DNA of 64,000 nt from Sipunculus nudus. Taxonomy: Eukaryota; Annelida; Sipuncula; Golfingiida; Sipunculidae. Where the stretch lies: positions 73,260,643-73,324,642 of the forward strand of contig CM049307.1 in assembly GCA_026874595.1 (NCBI GenBank), given 5' to 3'. A program made the position numbers and the translations under genes. Shown here piece after piece: positions 33,640-45,830 of the stretch. Every line of letters begins with the position of its first letter. Within the stretch, counting starts at the first letter, position 1. The notes below the pieces were generated by a model. The model ran no database searches. It worked only from the letters and a program-made list of their open reading frames with translations, and was not told the origin of the DNA.

Positions 33640-35455
33640 GCCGGTACATCGTGCCGAGGCCCGAACGGCCCTAGGGGGGCTTGGACTGACCAGAAATTCT
33701 CAATATAGGGCCCTTAACCATAGATGTAGAGGTCTCATTTAGCTTTTATAAATTTGAGTCAGCATTTTTGGTGAAGGCCTTGATGGGCAAGGAGTGCCCT
33801 ATGTATAGGGCACAAGAAAATGCGAAAAAGTCATGTTTGACATGTATATGACCTATGTATGGTGTTTTATTCAGGAGTTACAAGAGGGGCCGAAATAGGG
33901 GCCCGGACCCGAAAGGAATTTCCTATATTTTAATGTGTTTATGAATAGACTTATTCAAGGGACCACATTGATTTATTGATGCACCCTGAATATAAAACGT
34001 TTTCTTAGGGAGGCTCCTTTTATCTATTTATTTTTATTAATCTGGGCCTGTATTCATTTTGTTGATAAATCTCGTGTCCCTATATACATTCTGTAGGTAA
34101 TGTCGACCACCAACTTTGCATGAACGCTATAGCTTCTTATTATTATGACAGGTATAGATGCGTTGGAGATGCCAAATGTCAAATTTTAATTTCAGACAAG
34201 CAAATATAGGCATGGCCTAATTTATCATTTACGTTTTATGCAAGCATGGTGACGTCTATGATAGATAACTTTATAAAAAGTAACGTTGGCGGTTGTTTCG
34301 ATCTGTTTGATGGAACCTGATGCGTCCAGATATATATACAGTGAAATACTGTTTATACAAAGTAAACAAATTGTTCACAGAATTACATTAGTCATCAAAT
34401 GTAGCTTCCACTGCCGATCAAACGCCTGTCATTTTATTTGGGAATATATCTATTGAATGGCAAACTGTTGCTGCATGCTTTACTGATGATATCATAATCT
34501 GACGCATCTGCACTCGCCTCGAATACATCAAAGTATTAAACTGCTAATTATGTTCATGAAAATTATTGTTTTTGTTCTTCAAAGTTTCATTTGATTTTGT
34601 TGTTATTATGAAGACAATTGTATTTGATATCACGAAAGACATAGACTGCAGTAGGGTAACTTCTTGTACGTTGCTTGCCTTTGTATCAAGGGGTGCCTTC
34701 TTAATTTGTTTTGACATAGTTTTAACTGGTTTCTTTGTTAAATGAACAAGTTAATCAGGCTTAATTTGTCATCTGAATGTGAATAATGTGACTGAAGTAT
34801 AAATTTATATCACAAGTAAAAATAACCTTTATCTCTTTCACACACGGAATGATTTTTCATAAGACCTTCATGTAACTTTTTTCAGTTTCTATGTGAAGTA
34901 TATGCATGAGGATATAAATAGCCGTAAAAGCAGAAAAAAATATAGCATTTCAGTGCATCACTCTCTGACAGCCCATTCTTTCGTACCGTTTCAGCCGAAC
35001 AGACATCTTCGGGCTTAAACCGAATACAGAGTTGATTATATATAAAGTGAATGGGTAAAAAACAAGGAAAGAAAGGGGACAAAGAAACCGCCTAAAAATC
35101 CTCTCGGAGCCCATCCAGGGTGGGTAGTATTCTCCAGGTTCTCCGGGGTACTCCATTTTTGGGATCTGTTGCGCATGCGCAAAATCCGATCACGCGGCCC
35201 TGTTATGGTAAACGGACACACATGGACTGTGTTTACTCACACTCAAAACCATAACAAGATATTAAGCAGCTGATGGGGAGTACTGAGACCGTGTGCTATG
35301 ACGGTTTTGCCGGGAAACTTTTCGTATAAGCAAAACTGAACTGAAAGTGTAAAAAAATAGGCATAATATTGCTCCTGATTATGTCCCTTTATTGTTTCCC
35401 AAGTCAAATTCAGGATACTATGGTTTAAGCACGTGCGAAAACTCAAAAAATATTT
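33640..35455. other. No gene recognised
   Basis: AT-rich, apparently unique sequence. Short minus-strand ORFs at 34.9-35.2 kb overlap in several frames and show no domain. Confidence 0.5.
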
Positions 35456-35459
35456 CACT

Positions 35460-36811
35460 GTTACCGATCTTTACAAAACTTGACATGTGCAAAGATATGG
35501 ATGAGAGGATAAAAATATTGTAAATGAGAACATAATCTGACCTTGATCTTGAATAGGGCCATTTTGGGAAAAATCACACAAATCTTTAATATCTCAAGAA
35601 ATCTTGCATGGATTGATCCTATAATCAAGATGACCAAAGATCTTGGATTGTATTGTGATGTACCGGAAACTGGTGGCGCCACTTTTTACCCTTTTCTTGT
35701 TTTCGTGCTGTTTAATACCCTCATCAATGCAACTTGACAGTAGTGTGAGCATTATTAGTCAAAAGCTAATGGACAGATTTCTTTCATATTATGAATATAC
35801 ATAGGCATGGATTTTGTGATGATGTATATTTAAACTGGGGTCATGAATTTTCCTATGAGAGTGGCCTTGACCATGAATAATACCATATATGGTGAAATCC
35901 CACAAAATTATAAATATCTCAATAGGGGATGCAGGGATTGATCCAAAAATCAAATTGACTGAAGATCTTGGATAGTTTTGACTTCTGCGGAAGACACGTG
36001 GCGCCATCTGCTGTCCTTATCTTGTTTTCGCGCCTTTTGTTACTCCATCATTGCTTCTTGACAGTACTGTGAGCATTTTAAGTCAAAACTAATGGACAGA
36101 TTGGGCTGATATTGTGCATGTGCATTGAAATTGAATACCTCCATCTTATATTCAAGACTGGTAACGCCATCTGCAATCGTTTTTGTGTGGCGTCCGTCCG
36201 TACGTTTGCTTTCAGTGAAAATTGCTCACATCTCAGGAGTGGTTCAAAGTATTTGTCTGTAATTTGGCATGTCCATCCATCTTGGAAAGTTTTCTCGTAA
36301 CCCGGACAGGTGGCGCCACCTACCTTCCATTTTTTTAGAATAAATTAATACCCTTTTCTCAGAAGTGATTTGCCCTATTGGCCTGAAATTGTACATATCC
36401 ATAGATCTTGGACTCGTCCATCTTGTACTCAAGACTGGTGGCGCCATCTGCAATGGTTTTCCCGTGGCTTCCATCTGTACATGTGCTTTGGGTGAAAATT
36501 GCTCATATCACCGGAGTGGTTAGAGGTATTGGTCTTAAATTTGGCATGTCCATACATCTTTGAATATGTTCTTTTAAACCAGACAGATGGCGCCACCTAC
36601 CTCACCATTTTTATAGTATAAATTAATCCACTTTTCTCAAGAGTGATTCACCATATTGGCCCCAATATTTGGTGAAAAATATTGTTGAAAGATGGAAGAA
36701 ACCTTGGTCACTTGCCAAGTGTCAGTATACGCTGCTGTAGATGGGGGGGGGGGGGGGGCATTAATTGTCTGGGGATACTATGGCACCTGCGAGGTGCCAA
36801 GATATGTCTAG
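35460..36811 (+). mobile_element. Helitron-like element, copy 3
   Basis: Two 'gagcatt..agtcaaaa.ctaatggacag' blocks (about 35748 and 36070) and GGTGGCGCCA modules (35671, 36308, 36436 and a GATGGCGCCACC at 36588) are followed by a G-run (36743-36758), the hairpin GGCACCTGCGAGGTGCC (36782-36798) and CTAG (36808-36811), then T. It carries the uninterrupted version of the sequence into which the LTR mini-element inserted in copy 2. The 5' limit is approximate. Confidence 0.6.
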
Positions 36812-37720
36812 TTAAAATATGGAATTTAGTCATCGGTTGTATTTGATAAGACAGTATAAAAACATCAGTGGTCCTGTTAATGTGGCCTTCATTCTGTTTT
36901 TCAACGAGTGACCCTTATGGGTTTTGGCGCTTGGATGATGATCACAACCTGTTACAAAATTAACTTACACTAAACGAGTACGTCAGCCCAGGTTAGGGGA
37001 GCAAATACGAGACCATGAATTAAGACGTTACTTGGTGACACGAATACAGGATGCATAAGACAAGTTCTCTTATATCTAACGCAGTGTAAACCACGCCAGT
37101 GAATCTGCCATGTAAAATTGTGATACTACGGCACGTGTTTTTAACATGGTTATACATTAAGGAATTGTAGGTGGCGCTACCAAACATATGCACCCGATAA
37201 AGCAATAAATGGTAAAAACTCATTGCAAATTCACCAATTATTGCGAAAATAACTTGGAAATTCAATGACCTTCAATTTTTTTCAGTTTAGTCTGAAAGAC
37301 AAATGTGTCTGCTGAAATTATACCCATTGCCACTGTATACTGATCGAAGGTCACCCGGGGCCGAGGTGTTATATGGCGGGTACAGATTCTTGATAAATAT
37401 AAAATATAATTATAATTAGATTTTTTTGGCTTCTCATTGCTCTGAGAAGGCATATCTCCAACAAAGCTGAGTACAATAATTTTTATCGGAATTCCCCGAA
37501 GAATAGTACCATAACGTTCACCAGATGTCACCATAAGTGACACTTCATACAGACGGACAAACTTGAACTAGGATAACTTGAGTTTAATGATCGGTTCCGA
37601 AAAGTTCATCATAAAACACACACGATTAAAATGTACAGCCGGTCAGAACCAGGATTGCAGACACACCGTTTATGAAGGTAACTATCTTATTTCCGCCATA
37701 ACTAGTCCATATGTTTCAGA

Positions 37721-37722
<2 letters not shown>
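36812..37722. other. No gene recognised
   Basis: Unique-looking AT-rich sequence without a supported gene. Confidence 0.5.
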
Positions 37723-37776
<54 letters not shown>

Positions 37777-37778
37777 TC
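37723..37778. repeat. (TC)n microsatellite
   Basis: A nearly pure TC tract of about 55 bases. Confidence 0.97.
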
Positions 37779-38429
37779 AGACTGTGTTTGTGCATGCGTG
37801 CCTGAGCGTAAATGCCATAAAATGACTGATTAATAAAGAAGTGATGTGTCTGATTAATTGTTCGGACTTCACAACATATATCATTCTATTATACTAAGAT
37901 ATATGTCGAATACCGCCATATACATAAAAAGTTAAATGATTAAAACAGGGATTCAATCTTCTGATCAGATTTTATATGGATTAATCAAGACAAAGTGAGC
38001 GAAAATCTGAACGACACAGGTGGTGAAATGTCGGAACCCTCCTGAACACATGGTTGCCCGGGCAACACGGGGAGCAAGGGATCGATACGCGGAGTCTGTT
38101 GTATGTACGTGAAGTAATCAAACAGGGCGGGAGGGGAGAAAACGATCGTGGCGGCGGTAGTTCTGTCTGCACCGTTCCTTGAGGACGTCTGATATATCTA
38201 AAGCGAGGCTCCATAAAAAAAAACTCCCTGCTGATGGGTTTATTGTATGTCAACTGTCTGGGACATCGTCTCGTTCATTTGAGTCCTCTTAAAATACCTC
38301 GCTGTGACCTTATGTAGACGGGTCCAGGGCTATCTGGTCATTAACTCTTGAAGCTTGGTTTTTACACCTAACGCTATATATACTACAAAAATGCGCTCCA
38401 GTGTATGTACTAACCTGGAGCTTATTTTT

Positions 38430-38432
<3 letters not shown>

Positions 38433-38468
<36 letters not shown>

Positions 38469-38490
38469 GTGTGTGTGTATGTGTGTGTAT
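38433..38490. repeat. (TA)n then (GT)n microsatellite
   Basis: A pure TA tract to 38464 runs into an imperfect GT tract. Confidence 0.95.
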
Positions 38491-38699
38491 GCATTCATGA
38501 ACACTGTGTGAAAATTTACCATTAATACCATTTTGTAGAAATATTAAAGGTAATACGTTCATAAACAATCTTTCTTTTTATTTGTTTATCAGCGCAGCAG
38601 TGTTCTATTTTCATAAGTTTTGAAGAAGAGAACGAGATTATTTTCGTATCATCATAATCCATGAATTAGGGACCCTTTAGGTCTTCTTGCCAAGGGCAG

Positions 38700-39162
38700 T
38701 ATGACATCCGTATATAAGTTTATGTAATTGTCTCCGTATATAAGTGTGCGGTATGACCTCCGTATATAAGTGTGTGGTATGGCCTCCGCATTTAAGTGTG
38801 CGATATGCCTCCGTATGTAAGTGTGCGGTATGGCCTCCGTATATAAGTGTGCGGTATGACCTCCGTATATAAGTGTGCGGTATGACCTCCGTATATAAGT
38901 GTGCAGTATGACATCCGTATATAAGTGTGCAGTATGACCTCCGTATATAAGTGTGCAGTATGACATCCGTATATAAGTGTGCGGTATGACCTCCGTATAT
39001 AAGTGTGTGGTATGGCCTCCGCATTTAAGTGTGCGATATGCCTCAGTATATAAGTGTGCGGTATGACTTCCGTATATAATTGTGTGGTATGGCTTCAGTA
39101 TATAAGTGTTCGGTATGGCCTCCGTATATAAGTGTGCGGTATGGCCTTCGTATAGCGGGCGC
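38700..39162. repeat. 26-bp minisatellite, about 17-18 copies
   Basis: The unit is TATGACCTCCGTATATAAG plus TGTGCGG. Variants include GCATTTAAG and a shorter ATGCCTC unit. As 26 is not a multiple of three, the frame rotates each unit and repeats every 78 bases. The minus strand has few stops in any frame, which yields a 180-codon repeat ORF that I do not regard as a gene. Confidence 0.95.
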
Positions 39163-39169
39163 GCTATGA

Positions 39170-39532
39170 TTGTTTTGCGCCACTGATCGCGCAAGAACCA
39201 AGTTTAATTTATAACAATTTTCCAGGTGTTATCAAATGGTTTAACCGTTTTAGAACGTAATATTTGTAGATATGATAATATTGTAAAAGAAACACATATA
39301 TCATTTTACCAAGGATCGTTAGCACAGACAAGCCACTCGTCCAACAACAAATGCATATATATATCTATATATATATATATACACACACACACAAAGCATA
39401 ATCTCGTAATCTCGTAAAGTCTCGGCTTTTCAAACCACGCCGTTAGCTTCGTTCTAACAACATTCACCTGATGATCGGATCGCATCCCGTGAAACAGACT
39501 GTAGTGAATTGACAAGTTGTTTTTCTTCGGAG

Positions 39533-39533
<1 letters not shown>
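39170..39533. other. No gene recognised
   Basis: Contains a short (TA)n/(CA)n tract at 39354-39393. Confidence 0.6.

Positions 39534-39615
<82 letters not shown>
39534..39615. repeat. (TA)n microsatellite
   Basis: A pure TA tract of about 82 bases. Confidence 0.98.
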
Positions 39616-39618
<3 letters not shown>

Positions 39619-39619
39619 G

Positions 39620-41816
39620 AGCAGATTCCATGTTTTATATGGAGCTTTGGGAAACTTTGGGAAACTTCTGACACATAAACTCGTGTAAGCGTCTACATAA
39701 CCCGGTTACTCTTGATAGGTTTTGCTGGAATACAGAAGCAAAACCTTGAACATACAGTTATCCGAAGGAAAGTTAAAACAATATACCTTTGTTCCTATTA
39801 ACTCATATACTTGACCACAGATTTTCCTGGCCTTGTTTCAAGGGGGTTCGTGACTGAAACCTTTTCAGGGGAGGAGACATGATTTTGAAACGGGCGGGGT
39901 CCAGTCCAGGAAATAAGAAATCCTTTTAAAATCCTCTGAGCGGAGAGGAAGGGGTCCAGGTTGAAAAATTGGTTTTAAACCCACTAAAAAAAAGGATGTT
40001 GCGGCTCAAATACAGGGGTTTCGGTGCTTTTGAACCCCTTATGGATTCGTCAATGTTTACAGTATTGACCGCGGTGTATAATGTACCGTCCTTCAAGGTA
40101 CTGTGTGTGGTTAATATGAATTTATAATTAATATATAATAGTTTTATCGAAATCATTCCGTCCTCATTACTTTGCAGTCTTTTGGGGAGTCAGTATAAAT
40201 TTGTTATAATTTTATTTTCCTGTACCATGACAGAGAGGGCATGTTTCATGACAAACTTGCAAAAAAAATGTCAACTATTGAAACGACAAAATTGTAAGCT
40301 GATCTTTGGTTTGTATAATGACATGATGCACTTTCTGACACCCCCCCCCCCCCCCTTCCTGAATACACGCAGCCACACGAAAACACGGAAACGAACTAAA
40401 TACTCAAAATTATTTCTTTAATTTAAATAGGCCATAGGGGAAGTTATTTTTATTACGGGAGTAGAGCCTTATGCGTTCGTCAAGTCGCTGTGAACCTGCA
40501 GAGAGAACCACGGGCCGGTCTGTCAACAAGTATAGTATGTTTTACTAGTAACAGATATTGTTTACGTGCAAGTGATAACCTTGTAATGCACGTAGAGTGC
40601 CCTACAATCGGCGTGTGTTGATCCGCCACCGTATGAACACACAGCAAATTAGGACAGGGTTTGTTGAAGCAACCCGACCTTGGAAAGAACTTTCCGGGAA
40701 AAATGATCTCATGCAAAATACCCCCAGCTTCCTGGACGGGACAAACTCCTGCAATACCAGCTCATATAAACAGACAAGTTCTAAATCCTCGAAGCCTTCA
40801 GGACTTTGTTCACTAATTATCGGTAAGATATTGATCATACCTTTATAATAATTTAACCAATGGGACGTTCGTCATTGAGGCTTATGATGTTGTATAAAGT
40901 TTATATTTGGTCAGGCTATACATTAGCCCACACAGGGCAAAGTCACGCCTAGATACGTGTATTTCAAGACAAGACTTAAGGTTTTAGCGAGTCTATTTAT
41001 GTTGTGCTATCGTTACAGCAATCTAGGGCGCGGTCTTGGTAAAGCCGCATGCAATCTATAGAAACAAATATTTAGCCATTCTTGTTTCTGCATAGCAAGT
41101 GTATGTGACCCCACCGGTTTGCTTAAAAGTGGTGTCTGGCGCAGGAAGGAAATATATTTTGCCCGCTCCCCGATTCCCGCTCTCCAAAGCATGACATACA
41201 AATGCAAATGACTGAAAATCAAGAAATGTATGGATTTAATTAGCAGCTACCACTTCATGTCACCGATTTAGGGTCACGTTTAGTGTAGATGAGTTTAACT
41301 ACAGTCGTCACCTTGTTTCTTTAACTTTACTCCAATAAATCCGACTCACAATCGCCCGTTATGAGCGTGTAGTCAGTTATATATCTGGAGTTACTTGTCA
41401 GTTCTTATTATCGATTTGCCTCCGTGTGTCAAAATAACGACTAAAGTACTGAAGTGGACCGAATTGTGTACCTAAATCAATTGTTCAGTATGCGATCAAG
41501 GCTCGTTATTGACATGATGGCTTCAACGGAAACATGCAAAATAGAAAAAAAAAAAAATCGTAAAATAACAAAATAAAAAAAAATCATAAAATAACCAATT
41601 TAACACGAATTACTTGCGAATAACTAGTTTATTTTTTCGATATCTAGCCAAATTACGGAATTCAACTTTCTCCTTTTGTTAAGCGATATTTTTAGTGCAA
41701 GACTAGTAATTTGGTCTTCTTATAAAAATTTATTGATACGTCAAAATTCATAGGTAGACACTTACTTCCAACGCAGCTTTTTATAGGCCTTTACCCTCAT
41801 AAAATAAATAAACACC

Positions 41817-41817
<1 letters not shown>
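39620..41817. other. Unassigned region; one possible 5' exon
   Basis: A C15 run lies at 40341-40355. The plus-strand open stretch 40597-40821 (Ser/Thr/Asn-rich) ends at a donor-like CG|GTAAGATA near 40822. It could be a 5' exon of a downstream plus-strand gene, but nothing links it to one. Otherwise no gene is recognised. Confidence 0.25.

Positions 41818-41818
<1 letters not shown>

Positions 41819-41889
<71 letters not shown>
41819..41889. repeat. (TA)n microsatellite
   Basis: A pure TA tract of about 71 bases. Confidence 0.98.
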
Positions 41890-41891
<2 letters not shown>

Positions 41892-42254
41892 TTACATTTG
41901 GTTCTTCCAGTTTCCTTAAATCAAATGTTCCCGACGAGAAGTTCCCCCAACCCGCACAGTGTACATATACTTTTAAACGTCTACATTAGAATCGATCTCC
42001 AGACATCGATGCCTGGATAATAACACCTATCCGATTCTCTGCAGACAGTGGCCTCATTTATATACGGAGAAACCGTGTCAATAGAATAAGGGACATCATT
42101 ACAATATTAGACGTTATATTGATAGGAGACCTTGTTTCAGTATGAGACATTAACAGTGAGGACGTTATTACAACCGGGAACATGATTTGAGATTACATTA
42201 GGAAATGTTTTCACCATATGGAACGTAATAACGATATAGGGGACGTCATCACAG

Positions 42255-42615
42255 AATGGGGCTATCACTCTTTGTCCGTCGTCTGGTCGTCCGTTAACAG
42301 GGCACAATTCGTAACCGCTGAACCTGGAATCTTCTAACTAGAAATCTCCATAAAAAATATCCCTGGACACCTGAAAGTAGGTCACTGTTATTCTCTGGGT
42401 TATGGGGATTGTTATTGCACCATAGAATAACTAAACATTTGATACAAAAGCTACAGTATCGAATAAACTAATTCACTGATTGCCATAATGCTTTCTTTAC
42501 ATACATCGTGTTTCATTAGTTACTGAAGACTGGTGGTGCCACCTTTATTTTACGCATTTATTTTCTTTCTTCTTTTTTTTTTTGGAGACCTTAAGATGAA
42601 GCAGTCTGGCCAGAG
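42255..42615. repeat. Fragment of the 156-bp repeat family
   Basis: It starts with CTATCACTCTTTGTCCGTCG and a 'gttaacagggcaca' unit. It continues into a block (GAAGACTGGTGGTGCCACC, a T-rich stretch, then GGAGACCTTAAGATGAAGCAGT) that is repeated in diverged form at about 45830-46115. Confidence 0.8.
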
Positions 42616-42619
42616 CAAA

Positions 42620-43080
42620 AACCGTAAAGCTACGTTTCCAAAAGCGCGAACGCGGGAGCGAACGCGAAGGCGAATGTGTTTCGCGACCCGTTCGCGGGCT
42701 GCACAATTACTTTGAAGATGTTGTTATAGTCATTTGTTAACAAGTTAGATGTTTACAGGAGAGTATGTATATTAACCAATAGCTACATTTTAATCCTTTT
42801 AAAATAAATATGTTCAAACCATGAAAATTTAGGTTTCATTTGGCGAATTTCGTATAACTTACAAACGTGAGTATTTTAGAATTTAAGGCATGCTCGAATC
42901 TGTATTTTTCTGAAATTAATGAAAATGTCGCTCGACGTATTTAAAGTTACTTTCCCTCTACGTCTCGCATTTCCAATGTCACACATTGCTTATAATTAAA
43001 AAGTCATTGTGATAGAGAGAGGCGGCATCGTTTACACATTTATTTATTCAATTATTAATCTACCAATCTCTCCACATCTT
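42620..43080. other. No gene recognised
   Basis: 42637-42703 is a CpG-rich patch with facing GCGAACGCG and CCGTTCGCGGGC words, probably a transposon scrap. Confidence 0.4.
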
Positions 43081-43084
43081 ATGC

Positions 43085-45155
43085 TTATGGAGACGCAGCC
43101 TAACCGTTAGACATGGAAACTTCTAACTGTACATCCAGGGAGGCATATCTGCTTGGAAAGCTTAAATAAGTTCATCCAGGGAGGTTCTGAGCATATCTAT
43201 GTAAAGGCTTTTTGTATATCTGAAATAAGGTCACTGTGATCTGTATTCTGCAAGATATGAGAAAGAACATGATTTAAGCAAACTAAAAGACAGATTTGCA
43301 TGATTGGTTACAGTGCTGTGGACCTAACCTTCTAATTTGTTAAGATGCAGGGGGTTTCCTGTAAAAATTCTCTGGAAACCTGAAATAAATGACTGTGAGT
43401 CAACTGAGCTATAGCATTCACCCTTTTTCCGTCGTCCGTCTGGCCGATTGATAGTGCACAAATAATTAGCGTAAAACTAAGAAACTTCTAACTGTACATC
43501 CAGGGAGGTCTTAGACAAATCTCCTAAGAAACCTGAGATTAGATCTTGCTGACCAATATTCTGCGACCTATGGGCACCCAGACAGTAAGACGGGGCATAA
43601 ATTATATCCATTAGGCAAATAATCTTCTCACGTAACATTCATGGAGGACCTGAGCAAATGTCCTTGAACATAAAATAAGGTCACCGTGACCCATATTCTG
43701 CGACCTGCAGAAAAGAGAACTCATATGAGCACCCAGACAGTCGATGTACAAACTTTATCTATTAGGCCAAGAATCTTCTTACGTAGTCTCCAGGGAGGTT
43801 CTAGGCAAATATCCTTTGGAACCTGAAATTAGGTCATAGTGACCTATATTTTGTAACTTCGGGGCCGAAAACATAATTTTGAGCACCCGGGGCACAAACT
43901 GTATCCATTGGGCCTAGAATCTTCTAACGTCACAATATTGGATGTCCTGGGCAAATGTCCTTGGAAGCATTAAATTTTGTCACTGTGACCTATATCCTGT
44001 GACATTTAGAAAAACGTAAAATATGAGCACCTCGAATGTCAGATGGGCACTAATCATATAAGTTAGGCCTAGAATATCCTAACGCACATCCAGGGAGCTT
44101 CTTGTCAAATCTATTTGAAAGGCTGAAAGATGTTCTGCGACCTCCGCGCTGAAAACAAGATTTTGAGCGCCCAGACAGTTAGACGGGACACAAATTATTT
44201 CAGTTAGGCTTAAAATTTCCTAATGTTATATTTAGGGAGGTCCTGAGCAAAATGAATGATGAAACATGAAATAAGGTCACTGTGAACTATTATCTGTGAG
44301 TTATAAGAAAAAAGACATCATTTAATCACCTTAAATGTCAGATGGGCACAAATTAAATCCATTAGGCCTAGAATCTTCTAACGCAACATCGAGGAAGGTT
44401 CCAGATAAATCTATTTGGAAACCTGAAATTAGGTCATGGTGACCTAATAGGCGTTATTCTGTTAGCTTAGGGTCAAAAATATGAATTTGAGCACCCAGAC
44501 AGACAGGGTACAGCTTGTATCTAGTTTCCTTTGAACATTCTATTGTAAAATCCAGGGGGGTCCTTGACAAGTCTCTTTTGAATCCTGAAATTAGGACTTA
44601 ATTCCTATAATACATGTCAAATATAGTGAGATAGGGCACACATTGTATCCTTAAGCCCTAAAATCTTCAAACACAACATCCAGGGAGATAATGGCAAATC
44701 CCATTGGAAACATACACGTTACAGGCACAAAAACCATGATTTTAGCACCCTGAACGTCAGATGAGAACATGTATGCATTAGGCCTAGGTCCCAGGCAAAT
44801 CTCCTTTGAAATTAAAAATTAGGTCATGGTAACCTATATTCTGCAAGCTTCTGGCCAGAAGCATGGTTCTGAGCAGTCAGAGAGGGTACAAATAGTATCC
44901 ATATTCCTTGGAACCTTCTGTTGTAAAATTGTAAAATCCAGGGGGGGGGGTCCTTAGGAAGTCTACTTTGAATCCTGAAATTAGGTAACTTAATACTTGT
45001 CAATATACAAAAAAAAGAAAATTTATTTTCGGTCTATTTTACAACATATGAACATTACCCATAGGCTATTTACACAGACGATATATGACATTAATAAAAG
45101 AAATGAGCACCCGGTAAAATTTAGCTGAGCGTCATGGCCCATGGCCCACTTGTTA
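43085..45155. repeat. 156-bp tandem array, second block
   Basis: Diverged units with 'cca.taggcctagaatcttcta', 'cagggaggtcc' and 'aggtca.tgacctatat.ctg.gac' follow each other at about 150-160 bp. An internal element start (CAACTGAGCTATAGCATTCACCC) lies near 43402. The block ends with GAGCGTCATGGCCC..CACTTGTT near 45128-45154. Units are more diverged than at 31.5-33.5 kb. Confidence 0.85.
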
Positions 45156-45156
45156 C

Positions 45157-45459
45157 CATAACGGCTGTAACATACGTTATCATCCTCATTTCATTCATCA
45201 TCCTGGCAGGCTGACAGGAAACATACTGGCACGTGTGGCAATGGTCAATAAAGACAACATTATAAAAACAAGCGGTGTTTTGAGTAGCCTGATCATCAGT
45301 GAGGTCTATTACATCGCTTTGAGGTTTGTTAATTACATTAATGCGACAAGAATTCTTGCGTTAGGTCTCAAGACAATCTGCATGTTCATTGATTATGCAA
45401 ACCGAATAGGACTGTGTGGCGCCACCTCAATTAGTCACATTTTTCCAGTCTCTACATAA
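45157..45459 (+). pseudogene. Rhodopsin-like GPCR fragment (TM1-TM3), frameshifted
   Basis: One frame gives a hydrophobic TM1 start (VTYVIILISFIILAG) that stops at 45208-45213. The next frame continues L-T-G-N-I-L-A-R-V-A-M-V (the TM1 GN motif), a short polar loop NKDNIIKTSG, then TM2-like LSSLIISEVYYIALRFV and TM3-like LKTICMFIDYANRI up to TSIS, where the DRY motif would follow. One missing base in GGC-TGA restores a continuous reading, so this is a damaged copy. The piece sits between two 156-bp arrays; the repeat end touches TM1. The remaining four helices are not found nearby. GPCR assignment rests on hydropathy pattern and a few family residues. Confidence 0.5.
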
Positions 45460-45479
45460 AATGTGAGATATTCAGTCCG

Positions 45480-45830
45480 GTTTACCTCTGGGGGAGCATT
45501 TTTATTATTATTATTATCATTATTATTATTATTATATTAAATATGGTTCATCATTTTGCGGTTGTAATTGTTGCAGCACACATTTTGCGCCTTCCAGGTT
45601 AACTGCAAGCCGTTGGAACGCCTTTATTCTTCCTATAAAAAAGCTCTTCTTTATTTATTAATGATAGACGTACTTAGGAACAAGTAAATCCTTATTCAAT
45701 GTACAAGAGAATTTCAGATCTAAAACAACCTTTGTCAATACTATATTTTCCCCTTCAGAATCTTTGTTCTGTCCTTGTATACATCTGCTGTACGGTGGCT
45801 CGTATAGGACACAGAAAATCATTTTTTTAT
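45480..45830. other. Unique spacer with (ATT)n tract
   Basis: A TTATTATTATT tract lies at 45502-45537. No gene recognised. Confidence 0.6.

Noticed and set aside
38700-39162. CRISPR-like array
   Set aside because: Repeats are head to tail with no spacers, and the DNA is eukaryotic.
38652-39194. 180-codon Tyr/His repeat protein
   Set aside because: Product of a 26-bp minisatellite lacking stops; no start context or neighbouring exon supports a gene.
40480-40848. Overlapping ORFs on both strands near 40.6 kb as a gene
   Set aside because: Only one donor-like site supports an exon; no domain and no acceptor partner.
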